A stretch of DNA of 64,000 nt. It comes from Prosthecobacter algae. GTDB lineage: Bacteria > Verrucomicrobiota > Verrucomicrobiia > Verrucomicrobiales > Verrucomicrobiaceae. The stretch is taken from positions 62,001-126,000 of the forward strand of contig NZ_BAABIA010000003.1 of the NCBI RefSeq assembly GCF_039542385.1. Direction: 5' to 3'. A program made the translations under genes and the position numbers. The notes under the pieces were generated by a model, which saw nothing but the letters and a program-made list of their open reading frames with translations, made no database searches and was not told where the DNA came from. Shown in pieces: positions 34,861 to 43,123 of this stretch. Position 1 is the first letter of the stretch. Each line of letters begins with the position of its first letter.

Positions 34861-36258
34861 TTACTTCATCGCCAAATTGGCAGCGGCGACGAGGCCTTCT
34901 TCGGAGACGATCTTGCCAGCGAGTTCGGGTTTGCAGCTCGTCGTGAGTTCCTCGCGGAATTTCTTGATGAAGCTTTGGGTCGGCCAAGAACAGGCTTCAC
35001 CGAAAGCGCAGATGGTCTTGCCTTCGATCTGGTTGGCCACGCTTTCCAGGGTGTCCACATCGTCCGGGCTGGCGGTGCCAGCGACGATGCGGTCGCTGAT
35101 CTTCTTCATCCACAGGCTGCCTTCGCGGCAAGGTGTGCATTGGCCACAGGACTCGTGAGCGTAGAAGTTATTCAGATTGTTGATGACCCAAGTCATGCTG
35201 CGGCTGTCATCCATGATGATGACGCCACCGGAACCGGCCATGGAACCACAGGCGGCCATGGTGTCGAAGTCCATCGGGATGTCCGTGATGGTGAGTTCAC
35301 GACCATCCTTGAGTTTGAATTTCTCATCGGCACGCAGGACTTTGGAGGAGCTACCGCCAGGGATGATGGCCTTGAGCTTACGGCCAGGCTTGAGGCCGCC
35401 GCAAAGATCGTTGATCACTTCGCCCATGGTCACCTTGCCCACTTCCACTTCGTAGTAGCCAGGCTTTTGCACGTCGCCGCTCACGCAGAGAATTCGGGTG
35501 CCCGTGTTGTTAGGCGTGCCCAGCTTGGCATATTCCGCACCGCTCATCTGGATGATGTGCTTCACATGGCAGAGGGACTCAACGTTGTTCACGATGGTGG
35601 GGCACATGTAGAGACCGAGGGCGGCCGGGAAATAAGGCGGCTTGATGCGCGGGTAAGGGCGCTTGCCTTCCAGGGATTCGATCAAACCCGTCTCTTCGCC
35701 GCAGATGTAGGCACCGGCACCGCGATGCACGTAGATCTCGCAGTCGAAACCGGACCCCAGAATATCCTTGCCCAGGAAACCTTTGGCACGGGCTTCGGCG
35801 ATGGCTTTTTCCACAATCTTAGCGGCGTAAGGGAACTCCTCGCGGATGTAAATGTAGGCCAGTTTGGCCCCAGTGGCGAAGCAGGCAATGGCCATGCCTT
35901 CCACCAACTGGTGCGGGTCTTGATGCAGGATGTAGCGGTCTTTGAAAGTGCCGGGCTCGGACTCATCCGCATTGCAGATGAGATAGACGGGCTTGGTGTT
36001 CGTCGGCGGGATGAAACCCCACTTCACCCCGGTGGGGAAACCTGCACCGCCACGGCCACGCAGACCTGCGGTTTTGACTTCATTGATGATGGCGGTCTTC
36101 TCCATCTTCAGCGCCACTTTGAGCTGCTCATAACCGCCATCGTTCAGGTAACATTCGATGGACGGATCGTAACCGACACGGTCAATGTTTTTGAAGATGA
36201 GCCGCTTCTCACGTGAGTGCGGTTCTTTGCCAGGGAGATACTGAACAGCGGAGGCCAT
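34861..36258 (-). CDS. nuoF: NADH-quinone oxidoreductase subunit F
   Basis: 465 residues from ATG 36258. It carries the NADH/FMN site GRGGAGFPTGVKW and NADESEPGTFKDR, and the 4Fe-4S cluster ligands in ESCGQCTPCREG plus the Cys of GKTICAFGEAC. NuoF is the NADH-oxidising subunit of complex I. No nuoE or nuoG is next to it: upstream is jag in the same direction and downstream the bidirectional terminator, so it is transcribed apart from the other nuo genes. The alternative is a NADH subunit of an electron-bifurcating hydrogenase or formate dehydrogenase, which also lacks partners here. Confidence 0.9.
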   Translation of the reverse strand: MASAVQYLPGKEPHSREKRLIFKNIDRVGYDPSIECYLNDGGYEQLKVALKMEKTAIINEVKTAGLRGRGGAGFPTGVKWGFIPPTNTKPVYLICNADESEPGTFKDRYILHQDPHQLVEGMAIACFATGAKLAYIYIREEFPYAAKIVEKAIAEARAKGFLGKDILGSGFDCEIYVHRGAGAYICGEETGLIESLEGKRPYPRIKPPYFPAALGLYMCPTIVNNVESLCHVKHIIQMSGAEYAKLGTPNNTGTRILCVSGDVQKPGYYEVEVGKVTMGEVINDLCGGLKPGRKLKAIIPGGSSSKVLRADEKFKLKDGRELTITDIPMDFDTMAACGSMAGSGGVIIMDDSRSMTWVINNLNNFYAHESCGQCTPCREGSLWMKKISDRIVAGTASPDDVDTLESVANQIEGKTICAFGEACSWPTQSFIKKFREELTTSCKPELAGKIVSEEGLVAAANLAMK

Positions 36259-36370
36259 ATTTTGCAGTATCAAGCTACGCTTGGAGGCGGCAACCGGGAT
36301 TTGTGAAAAATTTCACAAGCGACCGATATGGAGAATCTTTTTTTCGGTCTGCTGAGGCAGGCCAAGCCGC

Positions 36371-36826
36371 TTAACCCCGCTTTTTCAGCAAAATGCGCTT
36401 AAAACGGCTGTCTCCACCGTCCAGGCTCACGCTCTGCACTTCGGGATCGTTCACAAAGACATTGTGGATCAGGCGGCGGTAGTAGCTGTTCATTGGGTCC
36501 AGGGTCTGGCTCTGACCCGTAGCGCGGACGCGCTCGCCCATTTCGCGGGCCTGTTCCACCATCTTGTCCTCGCGGATGGAGCGGAAGTATTCGATGTCCA
36601 CCCGGATGCGCGGGGCCTGAGGAATGTGGCGCTGGAGGATGCGGTTCACAAGATACTGGATGTCCTCCATGGTCGCGCCTCGCCGGCCAATGAGGAGCTG
36701 GGAATCCTCCGTGTGGAGTTGGAGGGTGGGGCCTTCGGGGCCTTCTAGTTCGTCAATCTTCACCGTGAAGCCGAGGTAACCCAGCATGGTATCCACAATC
36801 TGGCGGGCGTGAGAGAGAGGAGTCAT
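36371..36826 (-). CDS. jag: Jag/SpoIIIJ-associated RNA-binding protein (KH and R3H domains)
   Basis: 151 residues from ATG 36826 (MTPLSHARQIVDTMLGYLGF). A KH domain contains the loop LLIGRRGATMEDIQYLVNRI, followed by an R3H domain with RVRATGQSQTLDPMNSYYRRL, which holds the Arg-x-x-x-His-like core in its (R)RLIH segment. The N-terminal Jag domain of Firmicutes is absent, as in many Gram-negative relatives. Such proteins bind RNA. It follows yidC, the usual neighbour, but a terminator lies between them. Confidence 0.9.
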   Translation of the reverse strand: MTPLSHARQIVDTMLGYLGFTVKIDELEGPEGPTLQLHTEDSQLLIGRRGATMEDIQYLVNRILQRHIPQAPRIRVDIEYFRSIREDKMVEQAREMGERVRATGQSQTLDPMNSYYRRLIHNVFVNDPEVQSVSLDGGDSRFKRILLKKRG

Positions 36827-36935
36827 GGCGCGTAAGCTCAAAGTACGTCCGAATGCCACCAGCCTCAATGAGGAACTGCGGAGATTCTTTGCCGAGAGAT
36901 CATGTAAAACCCAATCTGCCTGCTCCTCGGTGCAC

Positions 36936-36969
36936 AAAAAAGCCCCACTCAGTTGCCTGAATGGGGCTT
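36936..36969 (-). terminator. Intrinsic terminator between yidC and jag
   Basis: Arms AAGCCCCACTCAG (36940-36952) and CTGAATGGGGCTT (36957-36969), paired fully if one G-U is allowed in the minus-strand RNA, with a TTGC loop. A TTTTTT run follows on the minus strand (36941-36936). It lies 12 nt past the yidC stop. Confidence 0.9.
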
Positions 36970-36980
36970 AATAAAAGAGG

Positions 36981-38855
36981 CTAGCCGCCCAGTTTCGGGG
37001 TTTTCGGCTTGGTCTTCTTCTCCTTCTGATTCGGATTCATGGGATTGAAGAAGGGATTTTGTGAAGCTGGGCCTTTGGGTTTGGGCTCCACTTTTTCCAG
37101 GACCGGGTCTTTCATGTAGAGCTTCATCACGCGGCTCTGGAAGATCGCAAAAAGGTTCTGCGTGGACCAGTAGAGGGAGAGGGCGGCGGCGAAGTTATAC
37201 GAGATGAACAGGAAGAAGAAGGGCATGATGGCAAACATGATCTTCTGGCTCTTGTCCACGGTGGCGGGCTGCGGCGTCAGCTTCATCTGCAGGATCATGG
37301 TCACCCCCATGATCAGCGGCAGCGGGTTGAGGTCGAAGTCCGTGCCCATGATCGGCAGGGAGAAGGGGAAGTTGAAGGTGTAGATGGTGTCGGAGATGGA
37401 CAGGTCCTTCACCCACAGCCAGCCTTGGCCACGCAGCTCAGCCGCGTTTTGCAGCACGCTGTAAAAGCCGAAGAAAATCGGAATCTGCATCAGCATGGGC
37501 AGGCAGCCGCCCACGGGATTCACACCGTAGTCCTTGTACAGCTTCATGACTTCCATCTGCTGCTTCTGCGGATCGTCTTTGAATTTTTCCTGAAGCTCCT
37601 TCATTTTCGGAGCCAGCATGCCCATTCGCTTCATGGAATATTGGGCCTTCGACTGCAGCGGCCAAAGGACGGTGCGGATGACGAGGGTCAGCAGGATGAT
37701 GGCGACACCCCAGTTGCCGCTGACGTCGTGCATCCAGCGCATGACGATGTTCAGCGGCTTGCTGATCCAGCCGAACATGCCGTAGAACATGATGAAGTCG
37801 CGCTGGCCTTCCAACTTGCTCAGGCGGTGATACTCTTTCGGGCCGAGATAGATCTCATACTGCTCGGTCAGGCTGGCTCCAGGGGCGAGTTCCACAGGAG
37901 GCAGGCTGACAGCGGACTCGATGGCGTAATCACTCTTCGCAGAGTCATAGGCCGCATACTTGTCTCCGCCGTGATCCACCAAGAAACGAGTGGACCAGAT
38001 TTTACCCGGCTTGTCGCCGCCAGGGGTCACGCGACTGACAATGGTCGCATAAAATCGGCTCATGACACCGCCGTAGCGGAGCCGGGTGTGGCTGGCGCGG
38101 TGCTCATTTTTCTCCTGAGAAAACCAACCGCCAGCAAAAGAATGGGTGTCTTTGTGATCCGCATCACCGGCATCATTCCAAAAGAAACTCGGCTTCAGCA
38201 CTTCATCGGGGCTGATGCTGGAGGCAGCACCCGTGTAGAGGTAATATTCCTCAGACTTGTGCGGGACGGTCCCCGTATTGGTAAGCGTGATGGACAGGGC
38301 CAGCAGGTGCTCGTCAGACTTTTCGCCTTCGGTCAGTTTGTAGGCTTTGCGGATGGTGATGCCATCGGCAGACACGCCTTCGAAGGTCACGCCTTTGTCG
38401 CTCTTCTCGATGATCTTGTAGGGAACGATGTCGATCCCAGTGGCCTCACGACGCAGGGCACCGATGGGCTCCAGTGTCTTACGTCCCACTTCATTCAGGG
38501 TGATTTTGTCCCCGGCGGCCAGAACGGCCTTGGCCACACCGGCCCCTTTGCTGCTGAAGTGATAGGTCACGCTGCCGGAGACGAGCGTGTGCTTCTCCTC
38601 AGGCAGATTGGCCGTCGCGGCCGCCACGGCATCCGGCTTGGCGGCAGAAAGCGTGGGCGTGGTGGTGGCAGCGCCATCCGTGGAGGTGGTGGCCACGCCT
38701 GGCACCGCAGGCTGGGTCTCCGTGTTTTTGGGTTTGTTCGCTTCAGCCAGAGCCAACTGGGCCGCATAGGCCTGCTGGTTTTTGAAGGAGAACCATTGGT
38801 TCACACCGAGGCCAATGACACAGAGGGTAACGACGATCCAGGCTTTGCGATCCAT
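36981..38855 (-). CDS. yidC: Membrane protein insertase YidC
   Basis: 624 residues, the long Gram-negative form. An N-terminal membrane anchor (about 6-22) is followed by an Ala/Thr/Pro linker and a large periplasmic beta domain, then five membrane segments from about residue 370. The family motifs are WGVAIILLTLVIRTVLWPL with the functional Arg in the groove, NPVGGCLPMLMQIPIFFGFY and the late FFFLFISYNFAAALSLYW. The tail is Lys/Pro-rich. YidC inserts membrane proteins alone or with SecYEG. It ends the rpmH-rnpA-yidD-yidC cluster. Confidence 0.96.
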   Translation of the reverse strand: MDRKAWIVVTLCVIGLGVNQWFSFKNQQAYAAQLALAEANKPKNTETQPAVPGVATTSTDGAATTTPTLSAAKPDAVAAATANLPEEKHTLVSGSVTYHFSSKGAGVAKAVLAAGDKITLNEVGRKTLEPIGALRREATGIDIVPYKIIEKSDKGVTFEGVSADGITIRKAYKLTEGEKSDEHLLALSITLTNTGTVPHKSEEYYLYTGAASSISPDEVLKPSFFWNDAGDADHKDTHSFAGGWFSQEKNEHRASHTRLRYGGVMSRFYATIVSRVTPGGDKPGKIWSTRFLVDHGGDKYAAYDSAKSDYAIESAVSLPPVELAPGASLTEQYEIYLGPKEYHRLSKLEGQRDFIMFYGMFGWISKPLNIVMRWMHDVSGNWGVAIILLTLVIRTVLWPLQSKAQYSMKRMGMLAPKMKELQEKFKDDPQKQQMEVMKLYKDYGVNPVGGCLPMLMQIPIFFGFYSVLQNAAELRGQGWLWVKDLSISDTIYTFNFPFSLPIMGTDFDLNPLPLIMGVTMILQMKLTPQPATVDKSQKIMFAIMPFFFLFISYNFAAALSLYWSTQNLFAIFQSRVMKLYMKDPVLEKVEPKPKGPASQNPFFNPMNPNQKEKKTKPKTPKLGG

Positions 38856-38903
38856 GCTTGTAGAAAAAAGAGATGAGTGAAAAGAGACTAGAAAAGAGAG
38901 GAC

Positions 38904-39242
38904 TCAGCGCCCGGCCTCATCGGCAGCGCTTGGCGCAGGATCTTCCTGCCCGTGCTGACCAGAGCACGAATTGCCAGTTTGTCCCTGACAGGAACGTCCG
39001 CCTTTTGTAACGGCAGGCGGCACGGGGTCATGGCCATGGCCACCCCAGGGATTGCAGCGAATGATGCGCACGGTCCCCAACCAGCTTCCTTTGAAAATGC
39101 CGTGTTTTTCCACGGCTTGCAGGAAGTATTCCGAACAGGTCGGCGTGAAGCGGCAGCCCGTGCCTGGGCCGCCGATGAAGTGTAAAACAGGGGAGATGAC
39201 GCGCTGATAACCACGGATGAGGATGCGGACGAGCCATTTCAT
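38904..39242 (-). CDS. yidD: Membrane protein insertion efficiency factor YidD
   Basis: 112 residues from ATG 39242 ([18 protein letters not shown]). The signature [19 protein letters not shown] and [17 protein letters not shown] are those of YidD. The tail after that motif (about 38 residues, rich in Gly, Gln and Ser) is longer than usual. The start overlaps the last 4 nt of rnpA, so the two are coupled. Its function is to help YidC-dependent insertion. Confidence 0.94.
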   Translation of the reverse strand: MKWLVRILIRGYQRVISPVLHFIGGPGTGCRFTPTCSEYFLQAVEKHGIFKGSWLGTVRIIRCNPWGGHGHDPVPPAVTKGGRSCQGQTGNSCSGQHGQEDPAPSAADEAGR

Positions 39243-39604
39243 GGCGTGGGAGGCGCGGGTTTCAAGAACAGTCCCTGACGTTTGGCCAGGCGAACCCAGT
39301 CTTGCTCCATTTCGGCAAAAGGGGCATCTGCCGCCCGCCAGCGGGCAATCGTGACAAATTGCCACCCTGGGGCGATCTCCGCCCGGTGAGCACGAATGAT
39401 TTCGCGCAGTTGGCGCCGGACGCGATTGCGCACCACCGCCTTTCCCAGTCGTTTACTGGTGACCAGACCGAACTGAAAATCAGCGACAGAGTCATCACGC
39501 AGCAGTGCCAGGACAAAAAAGCGGCCCGCCTGGCTGCGTCCCTTCTCTTTGATCCGCGCGAAATCGCGGGACTCCTTCAGGTGAAGGCGTGAGGGAAGAC
39601 GCAT
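39239..39604 (-). CDS. rnpA: Ribonuclease P protein component
   Basis: 121 residues. It starts [20 protein letters not shown] and has the RNR motif in [13 protein letters not shown], with [16 protein letters not shown] before it. RnpA assists the RNase P RNA in trimming the 5' end of tRNAs. It begins 18 nt after rpmH, the conserved order. Confidence 0.95.
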   Translation of the reverse strand: MRLPSRLHLKESRDFARIKEKGRSQAGRFFVLALLRDDSVADFQFGLVTSKRLGKAVVRNRVRRQLREIIRAHRAEIAPGWQFVTIARWRAADAPFAEMEQDWVRLAKRQGLFLKPAPPTP

Positions 39605-39622
39605 GGGGCGGGCCTGCCTGCA

Positions 39623-39805
39623 CTAGGCGTGCTGCTGCACGTGGCGCTTGTAATGGACCTCGACGCCCACTGGCATGAGGCGCTTGCGTCCACGGGCGCG
39701 GCGGCGACGAAGGATGTCGCGGCCATTTTCAGTCTTCATGCGTTTGCGAAAGCCGAACTGGCGTTTCCGGGTGCGCTTGGATGCTTGGTAGGTCCTCTTG
39801 GGCAT
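39623..39805 (-). CDS. rpmH: 50S ribosomal protein L34 with C-terminal extension
   Basis: 60 residues from ATG 39805 ([19 protein letters not shown]). Residues 1-45 match L34 throughout, including [20 protein letters not shown]. The following part, [19 protein letters not shown], goes about 14 residues beyond the usual end. L34 is an rRNA-binding protein of the large subunit. dnaA is not found upstream, where the FKBP gene lies instead. Confidence 0.95.
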   Translation of the reverse strand: MPKRTYQASKRTRKRQFGFRKRMKTENGRDILRRRRARGRKRLMPVGVEVHYKRHVQQHA

Positions 39806-39963
39806 AATCGTGTGGGGTGCTAAAACGTCTTTTTCCTTTCGCAACGGGCCCGGCGCATCGTCAAAAACAGCCTAGCCCCAGCAACAGGGGGCGCGAGATT
39901 ACGCATTGTCCCCCCTTTGTCAAATAAGTGCTGAGCCAGTCTTTGCCGTCGGGCAGATCGTGT

Positions 39964-40359
39964 TTACCGCACTTTGAGCAGTTCCACGTCGAAAATCAGG
40001 GCTTCATTGGGGCCAATGTCGCGTCCGGCACCCCGTGGGCCGTAGGCGAGCTTCGATGGCAGATACAGGCGGTATTTGGAACCTTCCTTCATGAGCTGCA
40101 CACCTTCCGTCCAGCCTGCAATGACGCGGTTCAGAGGGAATTCGATGGGTTCGCCACGCTTGTAGGAGCTGTCGAAAACTTTGCCGTCAATCAGTGTGCC
40201 TTCATAGTGTACCAGCACCGTATCCGTGGCGGAGGGGCTCTTGCCGGCACCTTCGGTGATGACCTTGTACTGAAGGCCGCTGGCGGTCACGACCACGCCA
40301 TCTTTTTTGGCGTTGTCTTCGAGAAATTTTTCACCTTTGGCGAGTGCGATGTCGGACAT
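39964..40359 (-). CDS. FKBP-type peptidyl-prolyl cis-trans isomerase
   Basis: 131 residues: a short helical lead (ALAKGEKFLEDNAKKDG) followed by one FKBP domain. Diagnostic segments are VLVHYEGTLIDGKVFDSSY, EFPLNRVIAGWTEGVQLMKEG and LAYGPRGAGRDIGPNEALIFDVELL, including the active-site Tyr, Phe, Asp and Trp. The lead resembles the dimerisation part of Mip/FkpA but there is no signal peptide, so it is probably cytoplasmic. Confidence 0.92.
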   Translation of the reverse strand: MSDIALAKGEKFLEDNAKKDGVVVTASGLQYKVITEGAGKSPSATDTVLVHYEGTLIDGKVFDSSYKRGEPIEFPLNRVIAGWTEGVQLMKEGSKYRLYLPSKLAYGPRGAGRDIGPNEALIFDVELLKVR

Positions 40360-40492
40360 GATGGATGGAATGGAGGGGTGGCTGGGTTAAAAAAAGGAGG
40401 ACTAGCCTAGCGAGGCCCCGCCGACATGCAACCCCCGGAGCATCCCAGATCCCTTGCAAAGGATCTTTGGACCGCCATCTCTTTCATGCCCT

Positions 40493-40876
40493 TCAAAGGC
40501 CGAATACTTCCGGCAGGAGTTGGGCCATCGTCCGCGTGACTGGCTGGCCCCCCTGTAAAAAAGTGACTTCTGTCAGCCCTGCAGGCAGTGAAAATTCCGC
40601 CATCACCTGGCGGCAAGCACCACAGGGCGGGAATTCATGGCCCAAACAGACCACCGCCAAACGGCGGATTTTCATTCCCGTACCTTCCTGAGCCACCGCT
40701 TGGAAAATGGCATTGCGCTCCCCGCAGATCGTCAGGCCATAGCTGGCATTTTCGACATTGCAGCCCAGGTAAATGCCACCCGAGACCGTCTCGAGGGCAC
40801 AGCCGACCTGGAATTTGGAATACGGCGCATACGCTCTTTCAGCAACGGTCTGGGCCTGGGCAAGAAGATCTGGCAT
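40493..40876 (-). CDS. cdd: Cytidine deaminase
   Basis: 127 residues, the size of homotetrameric bacterial Cdd. The zinc site is complete: CNVENASYGLTICGERNA holds the Cys ligand and proton-shuttling Glu, and PCGACRQ the other two Cys ligands. It converts cytidine and deoxycytidine to uridine forms for salvage. The start is close to the upstream terminator, so the gene is expressed on its own or with FKBP. Confidence 0.94.
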   Translation of the reverse strand: MPDLLAQAQTVAERAYAPYSKFQVGCALETVSGGIYLGCNVENASYGLTICGERNAIFQAVAQEGTGMKIRRLAVVCLGHEFPPCGACRQVMAEFSLPAGLTEVTFLQGGQPVTRTMAQLLPEVFGL

Positions 40877-40892
40877 GCCGCCACGATTGCAT

Positions 40893-40928
40893 AAAAAAGC
40901 GGAGGCAGGTACTGGGACCTGCCTCCGC
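40893..40928 (-). terminator. Intrinsic terminator after the DUF1080 gene
   Basis: Perfect 12-bp arms GCGGAGGCAGGT (40899-40910) and ACCTGCCTCCGC (40917-40928) with a 6-nt loop. A TTTTTT run follows on the minus strand (40898-40893). Confidence 0.93.
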
Positions 40929-40962
40929 CAAAAAAGAGCTAAATGGGAACGCCTGCGGCTGC

Positions 40963-41637
40963 TTACAGCGCCTTAAACTTCACTTCTTTCCACTGCACCT
41001 TGTAGGGGCCGGTGCCTTTTTTAATGCCATGCACCTGGAAGCCGATGTGGCCTTCAGGATCGCCTGGCTGGGTAAAATCAGCGGTCTTCACGCCATTGAC
41101 GAAGCTCTGGTAGTGATCGCCCTTCACCACGATGCGGTAGTGGTTCCACTCCCCCTTTTTAAAGGCAGCCTTCGCTTCGTCACTGCGGACGGCTTCCGTC
41201 TTGGTCAGGATGCTCCACCAGGTGCCACGGCGGGCTTCATCGTAGAAGTCACCAGCGGTGCCGTTGATAGCGATCTCACACTGCGGACCGTAGAGGCGGC
41301 CAGCAGGCAAGGGCTTGTCGCCCTTCGCGCCTTCAGGGGCGGGATCGCCCTCTTTGGCGATTTTGCTGCGCACCTGCACACCCGAATTCAGTTCGTTGTC
41401 CACTTTCACCTCGAACTGGAGTTCGAAGTCCTTAAAGGGGCCTTTGGCCAGGAAGGTATTGCCGCTGCCTTCCACCGTGGTGCCGGTGAGGATGCCGTTT
41501 TCGACCGTGTAGGTGGCCTGACCGCTGACGATTTTGGCATCGCCGAGGCCGTCTTTGAACCAGGTTTGCCAGCCGTCTTCAGCCTGTGCGCTGAGGGAAA
41601 GGGCGGCCACGAGAGAAATGAGAAGTTGTTTTTTCAT
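40963..41637 (-). CDS. Exported DUF1080/3-keto-disaccharide hydrolase-like protein
   Basis: 224 residues with a signal peptide (MKKQLLISLVAALSLSAQA). The rest is a single lectin-like beta-jellyroll of the 3-keto-disaccharide hydrolase (former DUF1080) family: ENGILTGTT, KDFELQFEVKVDNELNSGVQ, GPQCEIAINGTAGDFYDE and GEWNHYRIVVKGDHYQSFVNG. Characterised members act on 3-keto-glucosides made by periplasmic sugar dehydrogenases. The family is greatly expanded in Planctomycetota and Verrucomicrobiota. Monocistronic between a terminator and the AT-rich region at 41640-41819. Confidence 0.9.
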   Translation of the reverse strand: MKKQLLISLVAALSLSAQAEDGWQTWFKDGLGDAKIVSGQATYTVENGILTGTTVEGSGNTFLAKGPFKDFELQFEVKVDNELNSGVQVRSKIAKEGDPAPEGAKGDKPLPAGRLYGPQCEIAINGTAGDFYDEARRGTWWSILTKTEAVRSDEAKAAFKKGEWNHYRIVVKGDHYQSFVNGVKTADFTQPGDPEGHIGFQVHGIKKGTGPYKVQWKEVKFKAL

Positions 41638-41689
41638 GGGCGGAAAAAACGTCGCCCGCAGAAAAATCCATCGTCAAGCCTGCAAAAAC

Positions 41690-41802
41690 CGCATATATTT
41701 AATATGTCTTAATTAAAAGGGAGGGTTTTAACCCCATTAAAACCCCAAAATAATCCAGTTCCAACTTGAACAAACAAGTTGGATCGGTTTTAATGCCATT
41801 AA
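41690..41802 (+). promoter_or_regulatory. AT-rich promoter region with three inverted repeats
   Basis: A strongly AT-rich stretch before the small RHH gene. It holds GGGTTTTAA (41723-41731) with TTAAAACCC (41737-41745), CCAACTTG (41761-41768) with CAAGTTGG (41775-41782), and TTAATG (41790-41795) with CATTAA (41797-41802). GGTTTTAA occurs twice directly (41724, 41786) and once inverted (41737-41744). This is the layout of a promoter with operator sites; RHH autoregulation is an inference. Confidence 0.55.
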
Positions 41803-41819
41803 TTCCGGGTTTTTATCCC

Positions 41820-42056
41820 ATGGCTCGCCCTACTAACAGCTTCGATTCGGTCTCGATGACCATCGCAGTCACTCCCCAGATCAAGATGTATCTGGAGGAT
41901 CTGACCCTCGATGGTACATACGGGAGCAGTCCGGCTGAAGCCGCCAGGCTGCTGATCAGCCAGGCGATCGAGGCGAAGATCAAGGATGGGCTGCTGACTC
42001 GGAGAAAGTTCATGATTCAGGACGGCGACGTCGTGGCCCTGCCACTGCCCGCCTAA
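41820..42056 (+). CDS. Small ribbon-helix-helix-like protein, unknown function
   Basis: 78 residues from ATG 41820. A short strand (SMTIAV) is followed by one helix (TPQIKMYLEDLTLD) and a second after a GSS turn (PAEAARLLISQAIEAKIKDG). This is the order of a ribbon-helix-helix (CopG/MetJ-type) DNA-binding fold. The last 20 residues form a basic-to-hydrophobic tail. It is followed 17 nt on by another small gene. No toxin-like neighbour is recognisable, so it need not be an antitoxin. Confidence 0.7.
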   Translation: MARPTNSFDSVSMTIAVTPQIKMYLEDLTLDGTYGSSPAEAARLLISQAIEAKIKDGLLTRRKFMIQDGDVVALPLPA

Positions 42057-42073
42057 CGATACCCTACCCTACT

Positions 42074-42277
42074 ATGATCACTTCATCCACTGCCGAGAGC
42101 GATACCCAGGTGTTCACCACCATCATGAGCCTGGAAATGAACGACAAGGACCGCAGCCCCCGTGGCGGCTGGAAGTCCGATGCCCGCCTGGAAGTGCTGG
42201 CCAATGAAATCGTCCGCTACATGCCCGATCTGGCGCAGATGCTGATGCAGGCAGGCAAGCAGAAGCTGGCCGCCTGA
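42074..42277 (+). CDS. Small hypothetical protein paired with the RHH gene
   Basis: 67 residues, mostly helical, with the segments SDARLEVLANEIVRYMP and LAQMLMQAGKQKLAA. I do not recognise it. It is 17 nt after the RHH gene and is followed by a hairpin at 42318-42342, so the two form a short operon. A second small DNA- or protein-binding helper is possible; there is no resemblance to a known toxin. Confidence 0.6.
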   Translation: MITSSTAESDTQVFTTIMSLEMNDKDRSPRGGWKSDARLEVLANEIVRYMPDLAQMLMQAGKQKLAA

Positions 42278-42317
42278 TATCCCAGCCCCTCCCCAGGGAT
42301 TCCCTGACCCGGACATG

Positions 42318-42350
42318 AGGCCAGCGTCTTTGACGTTGGCCTTGTCATTT
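42318..42350 (+). terminator. Probable terminator of the RHH operon
   Basis: AGGCCAGCGTC (42318-42328), TTT loop, GACGTTGGCCT (42332-42342), one G-T pair. The T tract after it is weak (TGTCATTT). Confidence 0.65.
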
Positions 42351-42418
42351 CCAGACGTGACGTCCAGTGTCTCTCCCCGGCGCGAATGCGCTGAGCCTAC
42401 TCACTCCTTTCTCTTTCC

Positions 42419-43117
42419 ATGCCTTCCTTCTCCAAAACCTTATTGCCGGCCCTGGCCTTGCTGACTGGCCTCAGCGCCTGCGCCACCGTCAAGCGACTGA
42501 CCCCGGACCTTACCAAGATCCCGGTGCCGCCGATGCCCAGTTTCTCCACCCTGAAAAAGGTGACTCGCATCCTACCAGGCATGCCAGACAGCGACAAGGC
42601 TGCGGAGGATGATCCGCAGATGCCTTTCAATTCCCGTGGCACCCTGGGCTATGGCCACACCCTGCGCCTCCATGTCTATGAAGGCAGCCGCTCCACCAAC
42701 CGCATCTACAATGGCGTGGCGATGATTGATTCCTCGGGCGTCATTGATTTCGGCGATGAAATCGGCAGTGCCAAAATCGGTGGGGCCACCCTTCCTGAGG
42801 CGGTCGCCGCCTTGACCTCGACCTTCCGCGTGGGCATGCGCATCACACGCCCTGTCACCGTCCACATCCTCTCGGTAGAAGATGTGCCGGTGGTCTCCAT
42901 CACAGGGGATGTCATCAAGGATGAGTTTATTCCTGCCTGGGAAGACATGACCATCAAACAGGCCGTCACCGTGGCAGGCGGACGCAAGGTCGGCTCCACC
43001 AATCAGGGCATCTATCTTATTCGAGAAGGCCAGCGGCGCTATTACCCCAGCCTGGAAGCGGCGGACGAGCGCGAGCCTGAGCCCGGCGACATCATCTATC
43101 TGTCCCCTGACCTTTGA
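42419..43117 (+). CDS. Polysaccharide export lipoprotein, Wza-like with SLBB domain
   Basis: 232 residues. The leader ends in GLSAC with the lipid-carrying Cys21, so it is an outer-membrane lipoprotein. A poly_export domain (YGHTLRLHVYEG) and an SLBB domain (VPVVSITGDVIKDEFIPAWE, followed by AGGRKVGSTNQGIYLIREG) match outer-membrane secretin-like proteins of exopolysaccharide export. The ending EPEPGDIIYLSPDL is typical. No inner-membrane copolymerase (Wzc) is adjacent; the nearest exopolysaccharide gene is the sugar transferase at 45704. A 6-nt gap joins it to the DoxX gene. Confidence 0.87.
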   Translation: MPSFSKTLLPALALLTGLSACATVKRLTPDLTKIPVPPMPSFSTLKKVTRILPGMPDSDKAAEDDPQMPFNSRGTLGYGHTLRLHVYEGSRSTNRIYNGVAMIDSSGVIDFGDEIGSAKIGGATLPEAVAALTSTFRVGMRITRPVTVHILSVEDVPVVSITGDVIKDEFIPAWEDMTIKQAVTVAGGRKVGSTNQGIYLIREGQRRYYPSLEAADEREPEPGDIIYLSPDL

Positions 43118-43123
43118 TCTTTC

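Noticed and set aside
39806..39963. Replication origin near rpmH
   Set aside because: rpmH is often beside dnaA and oriC, but no dnaA gene or cluster of TTATCCACA boxes is seen here.
41820..42277. Toxin-antitoxin pair
   Set aside because: The RHH protein could be an antitoxin, but the 67-residue partner has no resemblance to any toxin family I know, so the label is not supported.
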